Assembly: GCF_003255815.1 (NCBI RefSeq)
Contig: NC_037671.1
Coordinates: 156,108,645 to 156,172,644 of the forward strand
Length of the DNA stretch: 64,000 bases
DNA from: Theropithecus gelada
Lineage: Eukaryota > Chordata > Mammalia > Primates > Cercopithecidae
Reading direction: 5' to 3'
The translations under genes were made by a program, and so were the position numbers. Below the pieces are notes generated by a model, which saw nothing but the letters and a program-made list of their open reading frames with translations, had not been told where the DNA came from and ran no database searches. Below, piece after piece: positions 46,458 to 58,321 of this stretch (its first letter is position 1; each line of letters opens with the position of its first letter).

Positions 46458-47657
46458 ATATGAAGGTTGATACTGAACTCTTTCCTTTCACCATACACAA
46501 ACATCAACTCAAGATGGATTAAAGACATGTAAGACCTAAAATATAAAAACCCTAGAAGAAAACCCAGGACATCCCATTCTGGACGTAGGCCTTGGCAAAG
46601 ATTTTATGACAAAATCTCCAAAAGCAATTGCAACAAAAGCAACAATTTATAAATGGGATCTAATAAAATGCAAAAGCTCTGCACAGCAAAAGAAACTACC
46701 AACAGAGTAAACAGACAACCTATAGAATGGGAGAAAATATTTGCAAACTGTGAATCTGACAAAGGTTTAATATCAAAAATCTACAAGAAATTCAGACAAA
46801 TAAACAAAAAACAAATGACCTCATTAAAAAATGAGCAAAGAATATGAACAGACACTTCTCAAAACAAGACATACATGCAGCCAACAAGCATATGAAAAAA
46901 TTCTCAGCATCACTAGTTAGAGAAGTGAAAACCAGGACCATACTGAGATACCATCTCACACCTGTCAGAATGACTATTATTAAAAAGTCAGAAAATAACA
47001 GATGTTGGCAAGGTTGTGGAGAAAAGGGAGCACTTACACACTGTGGGAATGTAAATTAGTTTAACCACTGTGGAAAGCAGCTTGAAACTTTCTCAATTTA
47101 AAACAGAACTGCTGTTCAATCCAGCAATCTCATTACTGGGTATATACCCAGAGGAGTATAAATCATTTTACTGAAAAGGTGCATGCACATATATGTTCAT
47201 CACAGCACTATTCACAATAGCAAAGACATGGAATCAATCTAGATGACCATCAACGGTGGACTGGATAAAGCAAATGTGGCATATATACACTATGGAATAC
47301 TATGCAGCCATAAAACAAATGAATTCATGTCCTTTGCAGCAATGTAGATGCAGCTGGAGGCCATTATTCTAAACAAACGAATGCAGGAACAGAAAACCAA
47401 ATACTGTATGTTCTCACTTATAAATGGGAGGTAAACATTGAGTACACATGGACACAAAGAGGAGAACAATAGACAATGGGGCCTACACGAGGGTGGAGGA
47501 CAGGAGGAGGATGAGGGCTGAAAAACTACGTATTGGGTACTATGCCTGGGTCTTCAAATCATTTGTACACCAAACCCCAGTAACATGCAACTTACTCATG
47601 TAACAGACCTGCACATACACCCTCTGAATCTAAAATTAAAATTTGAAAAATATAAAT
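46458..47657 (+). mobile_element. 5'-truncated L1 (L1PB/L1MA type)
   Basis: About 1.2 kb of ORF2 3' end and 3' UTR ending 'ctgaatctaaaattaaaatt'. Exact 14-bp TSD, aaagatctttccat, at 46444-46457 and 47658-47671, a textbook target-primed insertion. ORF2 frames (46653-46847, 46844-47059) are broken. Confidence 0.95.
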
Positions 47658-47743
47658 AAAGATCTTTCCATTTAACTCAAAATGTTTTTGAGTTTGATGT
47701 GCATTCTTCTCAAACACTTTACGTATTTTAGGAATACTTAACT

Positions 47744-48118
47744 TTAAAAAAAATTTTTAAATTATACTTTAAGTTCTGGGATACATTTGCAGAACATGCA
47801 GGTTTGTTACATAGGTATATATGTGCCATGGTGGTTTGCTGCACCCATCAACCTGTCATCTAGGTTTTAAACCCTGTGTGCATTAGATATTTGTCCTAAT
47901 GCTATCCCTTCCCTTGCCCCAGCCCACCGACAGGCCCCAGTGTGTGATGTTCCCCCCCCTGTGTCCATGTGTTCTCATTGTTCAACTCCTACTTATGAGT
48001 GAGAACATGTGGTGTTTGGTTTTCTGTTCCTATGTTAGTTTGCTGAGAATGATGGTTTCCAGCTTCATCCATGTCCCTGCAAAGGACATGAACTCATTCT
48101 TTTTTATGGCTGCATAGT
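47744..48118 (-). mobile_element. 5'-truncated L1PA, minus strand
   Basis: Antisense A tail, then 'ggtttgttacataggtatat', 'ctatcccttcccttgcccca' and 'tatggctgcatagta'. TSD aggaatacttaact (47730-47743) against aggaatacataact (48119-48132), 13 of 14. Confidence 0.93.
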
Positions 48119-48132
48119 AAGGAATACATAAC

Positions 48133-48587
48133 TCCTATAGCTAATAGAATAATATCTAATTACATTCTTGGCATATTGCATGGTATTATCTAACGATCTG
48201 GTCATGACTTTAAAAGAACATTCTACTTGATAAAATGACATTCAAAAGTCATTCTACTTGATGAAATCATTTATAAGAAAATCTTTATTTCATTTCCAAA
48301 TGAGCCACAGATGTTATCTCTTGAAATGTACTCAGAATGTGAAAAGTCTTTGTCTTACATTAATGGTTTCTTCAATTTTCTTGACTGAAAAATGTACAAT
48401 GAAAAATATTTTATGTTCTCATGTACTGAATTCAACATACATACAGTGAGAATCTTTTATAAGTAAAGTGAGTATTAAAGAAAAGTCTGGATTTCATCAG
48501 GTGTCGATGGCTGTTGGTAAGTCTTTCGGGATGAAAGGGACAAGATGAGCAATCAAAGTAAAGCAATTAACTTGCTTGGGAACTTTT
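48133..48587. other. No recognised feature
   Basis: AT-rich single-copy sequence between the L1 and the RPL21 pseudogene. Confidence 0.35.
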
Positions 48588-49147
48588 CAGCAGGAACCGT
48601 GATCTTCCAGTAATTCACCAAAATGAGGAACACAAAGGGAAATAGGAGAGGCACCCGATACACGTTCTCTAGGCCTTTTAGAAAACATGGAGTTGTTCCT
48701 TTGGCCACAAACATGAGAATCTGCCAGAAAGGCAGTTTTGTAGACATCCATGAATGGATACTCTTCCAAAAGGAATGCCCTACAAGTGTTACCATGGCAA
48801 AACTGGAAGAGTCTACAATGTTACCCAGCATGCTATTGGCATTGTTATAAACAAATAAGTTAAGGGCAAGATCTTGGCAAGATAATTAATGTGCATATTG
48901 AGCATATTAAGCATATTAAGCTCAATTAAGAGCTGAGATCATTTCCTGAAATGTATGAAGGAAAATAATCCAAAAAAGAAGGAAGGCAAAGAGAAATGTT
49001 GCTGGGTTCAACCAAAACGCCAGCCCGTTCCACCCAGAGAAGCACATTTTGTGAGAACCAATGGAAAGAAACCTTAGCTGCTGGAGCCTATTCCCTGTGC
49101 ATTCACAGCATAATAGTGCAAAAGAAGCAAAAGACCTCTGGACTGTT
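48588..49147 (+). pseudogene. RPL21: RPL21 processed pseudogene
   Basis: RPL21 encodes large-subunit ribosomal protein eL21. The intronless copy starts with the gene's 5' UTR end ('atcttccagtaattcacc' at 48601-48618) and an ATG at 48623. It then follows the whole coding sequence to the TAA TAG stop pair at 49111-49116 and the short 3' UTR ('gacctctggact'). Introns are absent and an A-derived tail follows, so it is an L1-mediated retrocopy. Defects are a 1-nt deletion near 48750 that shifts the frame, a stop in the original frame near 48855 (Gln to stop type), further stops near 48880-48930, and other substitutions. The 75-codon frame from the original ATG ends early. A TSD was not certain. 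RPL21 has many such retrocopies in primates. The overlapping antisense frames are by-products. Confidence 0.95.
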
Positions 49148-49323
49148 AAGAAAGAAAGAAAGGAAAGAAAGGAAAGAAAGGAAAGAAAGGAAGAAAGGAA
49201 GAAAGAAAGAAAGAAGGAAAGAAGGAAAGAAGGAAAGAAGGAAAGAAGGAAAGAAGGAAAGAAGGAAAGAAAGAAAGAAAGAAAGGAAAGAAAGAGAAAG
49301 AAAGAAAGAAAGGAAAGGAAAGA
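49148..49323 (+). repeat. (GAAA/GGAAA)n purine tract from pseudogene A tail
   Basis: About 175 bp of uninterrupted purines on the plus strand, in GAAA, GGAAA and GAAGGAAA units, starting exactly where the RPL21 poly(A) tail should be. The long Lys/Glu/Arg frames (48996-49421, 49061-49351) and the antisense Ser/Phe/Leu frame derive from it. Confidence 0.95.
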
Positions 49324-51399
49324 TGAATATACTAAGAAAAGATGCAAGTAGATCTATAACCTGCTACAGACAAGCTCAGTCAGAATCCAAGTTCCTTTTG
49401 TGTTTTGTTCTATCTGTTTAGCTCCTGTAAGAATTTTAACCTTGATTCTGCGTTTTGGGTGATTTTGTCTATCCCCTCCCACCACCATTTAAACAAGCAT
49501 TGGTAGATGCTGAATACATATTTGTTGACTGAATGAATAAATGACCAATATTCAAAGAATCTGAATATAATAAATCAGCTCTTAACACCAAAATTACATT
49601 GCTCATAATTTATTTCTCCAGCCTTTAATCAGAAGGCATTCAAATCCTCTAGCAGTAGTCATCATTATCATAATCAGCCATCATTGTTTCCTCAGTCAAC
49701 TTATTTTGCTTTTTTGAGTGTTTTGATTCCAGTTAAAGAAGTACATACGTATTTCTCTCCAACTGGGTGGTTTTTCTTTCAGCTAAAAATGATGATAGAA
49801 AACCAGAGCTCTAAAACTCAGAGTGATCTCACGGGCACTCAAACCATCACCAGCTTTTCTCAGTGTCTACTGTTGTCAGATAGAAATAACGCCCAGAAAT
49901 AATGTCTTGTGAGGTGCCAGTGAAATGCACTGAGGAAAATACAACGTTGGATGCATGGTGAAGACAAAATAATGTCACAAAATTGCCGTCCCCCAAATTT
50001 AGCTTTCAATCTCACTCAATTGTGTCTTACAATGTGGCGCTGGAGATAGATTCGTGCGATCTGCCACTGATTTATATACAGTTGCAAGATTGCTCTACCT
50101 TTTACATTGTATTGGTTGTCTCTATCTCCACATTGATCTCCTCTTTCGCCTCTAAGTTCTGCGCTCTCTTTGCTTTGTCTTACATGCCTTGTGCAGCTCT
50201 TAAAAATAACCTACTCTTGTTAAGGGGGCCGAAGAGGAAAAAGCTACACCTGTGATTTAGGGTGATGATTTTAATTCTCAAACGCCCTCTAAATATAGAG
50301 CCTACTTGTTGGGAAAAAAATGTGGCAGATTTTTTGCTTTCAAGAATCTGAAGGGAGTGCTGAACAGAGGGGGAGAACGAAATGTGAAATGAGTTAAGTC
50401 CTGTACCTTGGCAAGCTGAGCTATGTCTGGGTGGGAAACCATTCAGGGAGGAACAGCATGGGCGGGTGGATGTGTTGTCTCCTCCTGCTATTGCGGCTAA
50501 ATGACTGGAGTGTCAACGCTTCGCAGCATTTAAAAACAAAAGGTTGCTAGTAGGAGGGCCTCTAGCTATTTTTGATTTATTACCTAATCTTTAGACACTA
50601 GAAATTAACAATAACAATGAGAAGAAACGAAAAGGGGCAGTGACTAGCAGAAGCTCTACGATGATGATTCATTCATGTGAGTAAGTGGCATCATTTTCAG
50701 CATTAAAATAAACTAGGTATGGCCATTTGAGAAACATCAAGGTCCCCATTATTCTTTATTTCCTAGAATTTTGTCATTGTACATTTCAAACACCTAGTCA
50801 TGAATATTAGCTTCAAAAGACAGTTGGTCTGGTTTTTTATAACTGAAGTTAACCATTGAAAAACCTCTTGTAATTGGCACTTTATGTATTTCAGGAATCA
50901 TATATAAAAGTGGGGGAACATTTTGCTTTGGAATTTGCAGGACTTACAGCTACTCAGTGACTCCAGTCAGATGGAGTCCACAGACATGTCTTTCTTCCTG
51001 TTGCCTTTTTACCTGTTTGCTGAATGGTCTAGATAGATCGTTAGTTTACAAACTGATCCATGGAATTTTAGTAAGTAGCCCTTAGGAAAACAACTTTCAT
51101 TGAAAAATTAAGTTTGGAAAAGGAAGATCACTGATCTAGTGTGTCTAAAATATCTATATACCATTTTAGGTATATATACCTAAATTTACCACATTTACCT
51201 ATGTGGTAAATTGATTTTAATATTCTGTATTGGCTAATATTGCTATTGTATTATGCTGCATCAGCTATTGTTGCTGTTGGCAGTTATCACTGCATTTAGT
51301 AGTCTGATTTCTGACTTCATTAGAAAAAGATTTAGTATGTTTTAATTTAAATTGTTTCCTATTTTTGAAGAGTGGATTAGATAACTGTTCTCAGTTCTT
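49324..51399. other. Mostly unassigned single-copy sequence
   Basis: About 2 kb. A short L2/MIR-type tail 'tgttgactgaatgaataaat' lies at 49523-49542. Open frames at 49684-49902 and 49983-50255 show no recognisable product. Two abutting palindromes sit at 51165-51212. Confidence 0.4.
51165..51212. repeat. Two abutting perfect palindromes
   Basis: tttaggtatatatacctaaa (51165-51184) is a perfect 20-bp palindrome. It overlaps by 2 bp a perfect hairpin, aatttaccacat (51183-51194), loop ttacct, atgtggtaaatt (51201-51212). AT-rich and not within a recognised transposon. Confidence 0.92.
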
Positions 51400-51820
51400 C
51401 CCCCCATCCCTGTTATAGAATTACACCTCCCCACTGTGTCATGGTGGGTAGAGTGCACTTCCCTATGACATTGAGCTTGGCCCCCAATGACATTGAGCTC
51501 GGCCACATGACGTCATTTGGACACTGGAAGATCAACGTACTTGACTCAAGTAAAGTCTTTCTATGTGTTCCTTTGAACTGTAATGAAAAGAGCACACCTC
51601 AGGTAGCTGGTACTCCTTTCTAACCGTCTGAGAATGAAAATATGTGTAGCAGAAATAAACTGGACTAGAGCCTGGAATTCAACTTGGCATAGCAAAGCTC
51701 AACCTAGATTGGCCAAAACCCTGCAATGTGCAGGCCTGTGAGAATAAAAATAAATGCTTATTGTTATAAGTCACTGAAATATTTGGTTTAGTATGTAGCA
51801 AAAATGAACTAATTCAGACA
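51400..51820 (+). mobile_element. ERVL-type LTR (LTR33/LTR16-like), 3' part
   Basis: 'ccacatgacgtcatttggac', then 'aataaatgcttattgttata' with polyadenylation signal, 'agtcactgaaatatttggtt' and the terminal 'actaattcagaca'. A 22-bp local duplication (atgacattgagc at 51466 and 51487) lies in the 5' half. Subfamily uncertain. Confidence 0.75.
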
Positions 51821-51821
51821 T

Positions 51822-51839
51822 TGGTGCTAGAAGTAAGAT
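51822..51839 (+). other. ERVL primer-binding site (tRNA-Leu type)
   Basis: 'tggtgctagaagtaagat' begins two bases after the LTR end and matches the tRNA-Leu-type primer-binding site of ERVL elements with a few changes. This shows the LTR is a 5' LTR attached to internal sequence, not a solo LTR. Confidence 0.75.
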
Positions 51840-52260
51840 GGTACCTTTATAAAAGCCTAAAATATACAATATGTCTTTGGAACTAGGAGGCAGGTGGTAT
51901 AAAATCTAGCATAGGCAGTTGGAAAATTTACAATCTGTGGTGTGTACTGTCAAAATATTTGGATACACTATCATCTGCTATACCTTGGGAGACAGAAAAT
52001 ACACCTAATCAACTTGCAAAATTAGAAAGACATGAAAGCAGAACATTGAGATCATGAATAGGTTGTTGCAAGAAAGAAATGAGCTCAGTGAATGACCGGC
52101 CAATTTGCAAGCAGAATTGAAGGGGAGCAACAAGAGCCCAGACAATACAGGACTGGATAATAAAACTATTTCTGACTGAATCATTGCTATGGCCATAAAG
52201 ACCAAATTAAAGATTGGATCAGTAGAATCCTCTTTTAAGACCCCCCAAAATTAAAGTAGT
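51840..52260 (+). mobile_element. ERVL internal leader/gag-start remnant
   Basis: Contiguous with the primer-binding site. Stops in all frames and no intact gag. The 3' end is lost, with old L1 sequence following. Confidence 0.5.
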
Positions 52261-52369
52261 ACCAGGACATCCTTACCCATAGGTAAATTTTGCTAAAATC
52301 CAATTTATAATTGAGTTTCTTCATGGTTGGCTTCTAGTGTCTTCTTATCTAGGAATGTTTTGCTTGTCC

Positions 52370-54305
52370 CAGAGTTTAAAAAAAAAAAATTCTTCCATTT
52401 TCTTTGATACTTTTAGTTTTTACATTTAGGCCAATGATTTTTTAAATTAAGTTTTGTCTGTGGTATAAGGAAAGATTTAAGTTCTTTTTTTTTTCCTTTG
52501 TGGATATGCAGTTACTTCAGCATCATTTATTGAAAAGGATGTTCTTTCTCACATTGAATGTTATTAACCTCTTTGTTAAACATCAGGTAACTAGGGTCCC
52601 CATTCTGATCCATTAATCTATGAATTTATCCTTATGCTGAATAGAATATCTGCTGTTTTAATCAGCATAACTCTTTGATAAGCCTTAGAATCTTTTAATA
52701 TTTCTCCTCCAACTTTGTCTTTCTTCTTAAGATTATCTATTAAGATTGACTATTTCAGCTCCTTTTTTCTATATGCATGTTGAAATCATTTTATCAATAT
52801 TTTAAAAAAAGTCTGCTGATATTTTGTTTAGGGTTAGAATGAACAATTTAAAAGTATTGAACCTTTGATCCATGAGCATGCTATGTCTTTCCATTTACTT
52901 AGGTCTTCTTTAATTTTTTCACAGCAGTGGTTTTCTTGTAGTTTTCTGTTGTAGTTTTAGGCATAGAAGGCTTGATTTTATTTTATTAAATTTACTCCTA
53001 AGGATTTGCTATTTTTAAGTTGTGGATGGATTATTTTTAAGTTTAATTACATAATGGTTTGCTGCATGTATATGGAAATGCCATTGACTTAAAAATATTG
53101 ACCTCATAAAGCAACTGCAACAAAAGCAAACATTGACAAATGGGAAGTAATTAAACTAAAGAGCTTCTGCACAGCAAAATAAACTATCATCAGAGTGAAC
53201 AGACAACCTACAGAATGGGAAAAAATTTTTGCAACCTATCCATTTGACAAAGGCCTAATATCCAGAGTCTACAAGGAATTTAAACAAATTTACAAGAAAA
53301 AAAAAAACAACTCATTTAAAAAGTGGGTAAAGGACATGTACGAACACTTCTCAAAAGAAGACACTCATGCAGCCAACAAGCATATGAAAAAAAAAAAAAA
53401 ACCCTCAACATCACTGATCATTAGAGAAATGCAAATCAAAACCACAATGAGACACCATGTCACACTAGTTAAAATGGCAATTATTAAAAAGTAGAGAAAC
53501 AACAAATGCTGGTGAGGTTGTGGAGAAAAAGGAATGCTTCTACACTGTTGGTGGGAGTATAAATTAGTTCAACCATTGTGAAAGACAGTGTGGCAATTCC
53601 TCAAAGGTCTAGAGGCAGAAATGTCATTTGACCCAGCAATCCCATTACTGGGTATATACCCAAAATAATATAAGTCATTCTATTATAAAGATACATACAC
53701 ATGTATGTTCATTGCAGCACTATTTACAATAGCAAAGACATGGAATCAACCCAAATGCCCATCAATAATAGATTGGATTTTAAAAATATTGTACATATAC
53801 ACCATGGAATACTATGCAGCCATAAAAAGGAATGAGATAATGTCCTTTTCAGGGACATGATGGAGTGGGAAGCCATTATCCTCAGCAAACTAACACAAGA
53901 ACAAAAAACCAAACACTGCATGTCCTCACTTGTAAGTGTGAGCTGAATGATGAGAACACATGGACACATGGAGAAGAACAACAGACACAGGCCTGTCAGG
54001 GGGCACTGGGAGGGAGAGCATCAGGAAAAATAGCTAATAGATGCTGGGCTTAATACCTAGATGAGGTGTTGATCTGTGCAGCAAACCGCCACGGCACACA
54101 TTTACCTATGTAACAAACCTGCACATCCTACACATGGACCCCAGAACCTAAAAGTTGAAGAAAAAAAAAATTGACCTTATATTTGATGCCTTTGCTAAAT
54201 TAACTTATTAGTTATAGTAGTATGCAGATTCTTTTGACTTTTCATATCATCTGCAATTAATGATAGTTCGACTTATACCTTTCTAATCTTTGACTTCAGG
54301 AACTG
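52370..54305 (-). mobile_element. Old L1M ORF2 region, minus strand, split by L1PA
   Basis: Antisense L1M sequence at 52370-53096 ('cagcatcatttattgaaaag', 'ttttattaaatttactccta') resumes at 54181-54305 ('ttgctaaattaacttattag', 'tcatctgcaattaatgatag'). The reading is collinear across the inserted L1PA. Confidence 0.88.
53108..54169 (+). mobile_element. 5'-truncated L1PA nested in L1M
   Basis: ORF2 3' end and 3' UTR in sense, ending 'cagaacctaaaagttgaaga' plus A tail. TSD attgacctcat (53097-53107) against attgaccttat (54170-54180), 10 of 11. It lies opposite in strand to its host L1M. A 99-codon frame at 53195-53494 is an ORF2 remnant. Confidence 0.94.
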
Positions 54306-54749
54306 TTTTGAAATTTGAAAATCTGAAGAGACATGACAACTAGATACAATCTGTGATTCTGTACTATATCCTGTACTGGAGGAAATTTCTATGAAGGACA
54401 ATATTAGGACAACTGATAATATTGGAATTTGAACTATATGTTAAACACAAGTATTGTATCAGTGTGTTAATTGTACTGAAGAGAGGTAGGAGTATTCTTC
54501 TTGGAAAATACATACTAACATATCAAGGGTAAAAGGGCATGCTATATGAAGCCTACTCTCAAGTGACTTAGAAGAATCAGAGAAAGAAACAATGAATGTG
54601 CCAAAGTATAAAACATTAGTGATTTTGGGTAAAGGAGTTCTTTGTATATTCTTGTGAATTTTCTGTAAATTTAAAATTATCTGAAAAGAAAAAGGGTGTC
54701 TCTTGTAAAGGGAATATAGTTGGTTCTGGAGTTTTAAATTTTATTTAAT
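54306..54749. other. No recognised feature
   Basis: AT-rich; could be further eroded L1M. Confidence 0.3.
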
Positions 54750-55042
54750 TTAAATAATTTTTTTGAGACAGGGTCTCACTTTATCACTCAGGCTAGAGGG
54801 CAGTGGTGTGAACAGCACATTCAGCCTTGACATCCCAAGCTCAAGTGAGCCTCCCATCTCACACCCACAAGTAGCTGGGACTACAGGTGTGCCCCGCCAT
54901 GCGTGGCTAATTTTTGTATTTTTTTGTAGTAATGGGGTTTTGCCACATTGCCCAGACTGATCTCACACTCTTGACCTCAGGCAATTTGCCTGCCTTGGCC
55001 TCCCAAAGCAGGGATTACAGGCATAAGCCACTGCACCTGGCC
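54750..55042 (-). mobile_element. AluJ, minus strand
   Basis: Old antisense dimer with many changes ('caagtagctgggactacagg', 'cataagccactgcacctggc'). Confidence 0.93.
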
Positions 55043-55049
55043 AGTTCTG

Positions 55050-55380
55050 TTTTTTTGTTTGTTTGCTTGGTTTTTTGTTTTGTTTTGTTTTGTTTGAGAC
55101 AGAGTCTCGCTCTGTCGCCCAGGCTGGAGTGCAGTGGTGCTATCTCAGCTCACTGCAAGCTCCACCTCCTGGGTTCAAGCCATTCTCCTGCCTCAGCCTC
55201 CCAAATAGTTGGGACTACAGGCACCTGCCACCACGCCTGGCTAATTTTTTATATATTTTTTTAGTAGAGACGGGGTTTCACCGTGTTAGCCAGGGTGGTC
55301 TTGATATCCTAACTTCGTGATCCACCCTCCTCAGCCTCCCAAAGTGCTGGGATTACAGACGTGAGCCGCCGCACCTGGCC
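55050..55380 (-). mobile_element. AluY, minus strand, beside the AluJ
   Basis: Tail (TTTTG)n at 55050-55095; body 'gagacagagtctcgctctgt' to 'gtgagccgccgcacctggcc'. TSD agttctg at 55043-55049 and 55381-55387. It inserted directly at the head of the AluJ, giving two tandem antisense Alus. The 116- and 85-codon frames are Alu-derived. Confidence 0.93.
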
Positions 55381-55399
55381 AGTTCTGCTTTTTTTTTTA

Positions 55400-56850
55400 A
55401 AAATCCCATTTGACAGCCAAGATTTTGGTGCATTTATATTTAATGTAGTTACTAATATGCTGGGTATAGGCCTACCATCATTTACTGCTTGTTTTTTATT
55501 TATTTCATCTATTCTTTGTTCTGTTGTTCTCTTTTTCTTCTCTTCTTTTGGATTAACCAGTTGTTTTTATAATACTTTTAAAAAATCTTCTATATTGGCT
55601 TTTCAGATATACCTTTTTGTATCTTCTCAGTAGTTATTCTAAAGTTGTTCTGTTCAGTATGGTAGCAATTAGCTTTATGCTACTATTTAAGTTTAAATTA
55701 GTTAAAACTAAAATTCCAATTTGTTAGTTGCACTGGTCACATTTCAAGTGCGCAATAGCCACATGTGGCTAGTCACTGCTATATTGGACAGTGAAGATGA
55801 CAGAACATTTCTGTAATTTCAGAAAATTCTATTGAACGGCACTGTTCTACAAATTAAAATATGTACCCTTAATTTATTACTGTCTACCTTGACTTCACAT
55901 TCTACCACTTTACAAATAATGTAAAATACTTAAATAGTATATTTCCACTTGCCTACCCTCTAGTCATTTGTGCTACTATTGTCATGTATTTTACTTGTAC
56001 AAATGTACTAAATTCCACAATATATTGCTTATTTTTGCTTTATATGGGAAATAGCTGCTTTAAAATTTTAAAGAAAAATTATATATTTATATTTACTCAG
56101 ATGTTTCTCTTTCCAGTGCTTTTTCTTTCTTTCTAAAGGTTTATGCTTCCACATTTGATTATTTTTCTTTGGCCCAAAGAACTGCCATTAGTATCTCATG
56201 TTGCCTAGTTCTGCTGGCCTCAAACTCCCTCAGCTTTTATTGTTCAGATGTATTTTCGGTTTTCAGCAGTTTGACTATGATATGCTGATATTCTTTGGCT
56301 CTGTGTCCCCACTCAGGTCTCACCTTGAGTTGTAATAATCTCCAGATGTCATGGGAGGGACCCAGTGGGAGGTAATGGAATCATGAGCATGAGTTTTTCC
56401 TGTGCTCTTCTCATGATAGTGAGTAAGTCCCCCAAGATCTGACAGTTTTAGAAAGGGGAGTTCCCCTGCACATGTCCTCTTGCTTGCTGCCATGTAAGAT
56501 GTGACTTTGCTCCTCATTCGCCTTCTGCCATGATTTTGAGGCCTCCCCAGCCATATGGAACTGTGAGTCAATTAAACCTCTGTCGTTATTAGCAGTGTGA
56601 GAATAGAGTAATAAATGTGCTTAAATGTGGTTGAACACTGAGATTTATGTTTTTCTTCAATTGTCTGGCATTATATTTTAAAATATTTCTTCTGCCATAT
56701 TCTCTTCTACATCTGGAACTTTATTAATATGTTAGGCCATTTGATATTATCTCGTATGTCTGCCATATGGTGTTATTAAATAATTTTTTCTTTCTGTTTA
56801 TTGTGTGGATAATTTATGTTGGCTTTGATAGGTATAATTATGTATGGTTG
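55400..56850 (-). mobile_element. Old L1M 5' region, minus strand, split by THE1 LTR
   Basis: Antisense landmarks 'aagattttggtgcatttata' (55420), 'cttcttttggattaaccagt' and 'gttttcagcagtttgactat' (56259) before the LTR. After it come 'gagatttatgtttttcttca' (56640) and 'atatgttaggccatttgata' (56729). Confidence 0.75.
56286..56612 (+). mobile_element. THE1-type MaLR solo LTR in L1M
   Basis: 'tgatattctttggctctgtg' start, 'catgggagggacccagtggg', 'ttctgccatgattttgaggc', 'agtcaattaaacctctgtcg' and an 'agagtaata' end. The L1M host resumes directly afterwards. Confidence 0.92.
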
Positions 56851-58204
56851 AGAAGACAGTAGCACATATACATTAAAATATCAAACAAAGCGTAGCCTAG
56901 AGGAAAACAATTGCAAAAAATATGCATCAATAGGGGAAACATTTTGCAAGTGATGATGATCTAGGCCTCCTTTTCCTGTTGTCATTCCTCATCTTCCTCT
57001 GCTCTGCTTCAGTGCCTGCCAGCGAGTTCTGTGAAAACACTGGGGGAAAGCATAGCACTATGTATGTCAAAAAGCCAAAGGAAAGATATCTGCATGGAAA
57101 AATTAATTTTCAATTGTCAAAAATATTTCTGTGGTAAGTTTAAAATTTAAAATTTCATCTCACTAATAAATCTATGAAAGTCAATTGTGAATGATAAAAT
57201 TTCTTACTGATGCCATTCAGATTCTAATGTGATGAACAACCCATGTAGACACAACTGATCAGTCAGAAACAGGATGAGGATGTTCTAGTAACAGCCATAT
57301 ATATCTTCTAAAAAGAGGATTCAGCTGCCTTTTTCCCAAACTTGGCTGCTGAAACAGACATTCAGTAAGTAGTAATAATAACAAAAACAATAGTCATGCT
57401 AGGAAGGAACAGAAGGCAATAGAAAGGGGCAAACTTTTTTGGGCTTTTGCTTAGTGCAAGGCATTGAACGAAATCTCTCTGAGTCAGGTACTATCATTAT
57501 TCTCAATGGATGGAGAAGGAAAACAAAATACTGAAAAGTTGTGCCACTTGACTGGTGCTGGAAGAATCTATCCTACATCTGCTTTACCTCCATGGTGAGT
57601 GGCAGTAATGATTTTTGGAGTATTGATCTCGGACCAAGTGGTGAATCTATTTGAGTGAAAAATAATTCAATCCCTCCTGCCAATGATTGAAAACCGGGCC
57701 AATAATCCAATTCTTGCCAATGAAACATGAGAAGAGATTTGATGGAATCTCTGGAGGAAAGGCTTTCATTTCATTTAAAAGTCAACTTCACTCTCCTACT
57801 GGGTCTACACAGGAGGTACATAGCCACGGTTGCTTCTGGTGGTAACCTCATAACTGCAAAAGGAGCTAGGCTGATTATGACGTAGGGAGAAGAATATCAA
57901 GACAGACAAAAATAACCTGGATTTTTGATGACACTCGATAACAACTGAAGCTGCCCATCTGTGGGCTTCCTCTTACATAATTTTTTTTTTTTAATCTTTT
58001 GCTTAAGCCAGTTCGCACATGAATTGAATCTGACTAAAACCATGCTCATTTAACTTTACTGCTTAAATGTCCATAAATTATTTTATTCTCACTGTTCACC
58101 ACAAGAAAAATAAACATTTGCACACAATTTTTGCATGTCTTATTTGATTAAACACTTTTTCTACTTTTTTATTATTTAAAAATAAATGTTCATAATTTAT
58201 ATTG
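56851..58204. other. No recognised repeat or gene
   Basis: About 1.35 kb of single-copy-looking sequence; AT-rich 57090-57230 and 58020-58200. A ten-T run lies at 57982-57991. Confidence 0.35.
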
Positions 58205-58321
58205 CAAAAGGCTACTTTTCCTAGTGAGTAAAAAGCTCCTGCAAATCAATAAGAAAATAATAAAAAATAAGCAAATACTATGAACGAGCAATTCACAGGA
58301 AAGGAAATACAAATTTATCCT

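Noticed and set aside
48922..49421. Three long frames, Lys/Glu/Arg-rich on plus and Ser/Phe/Leu-rich on minus
   Set aside because: They read the purine tract that follows the RPL21 pseudogene. Low-complexity DNA without stops is not coding evidence.
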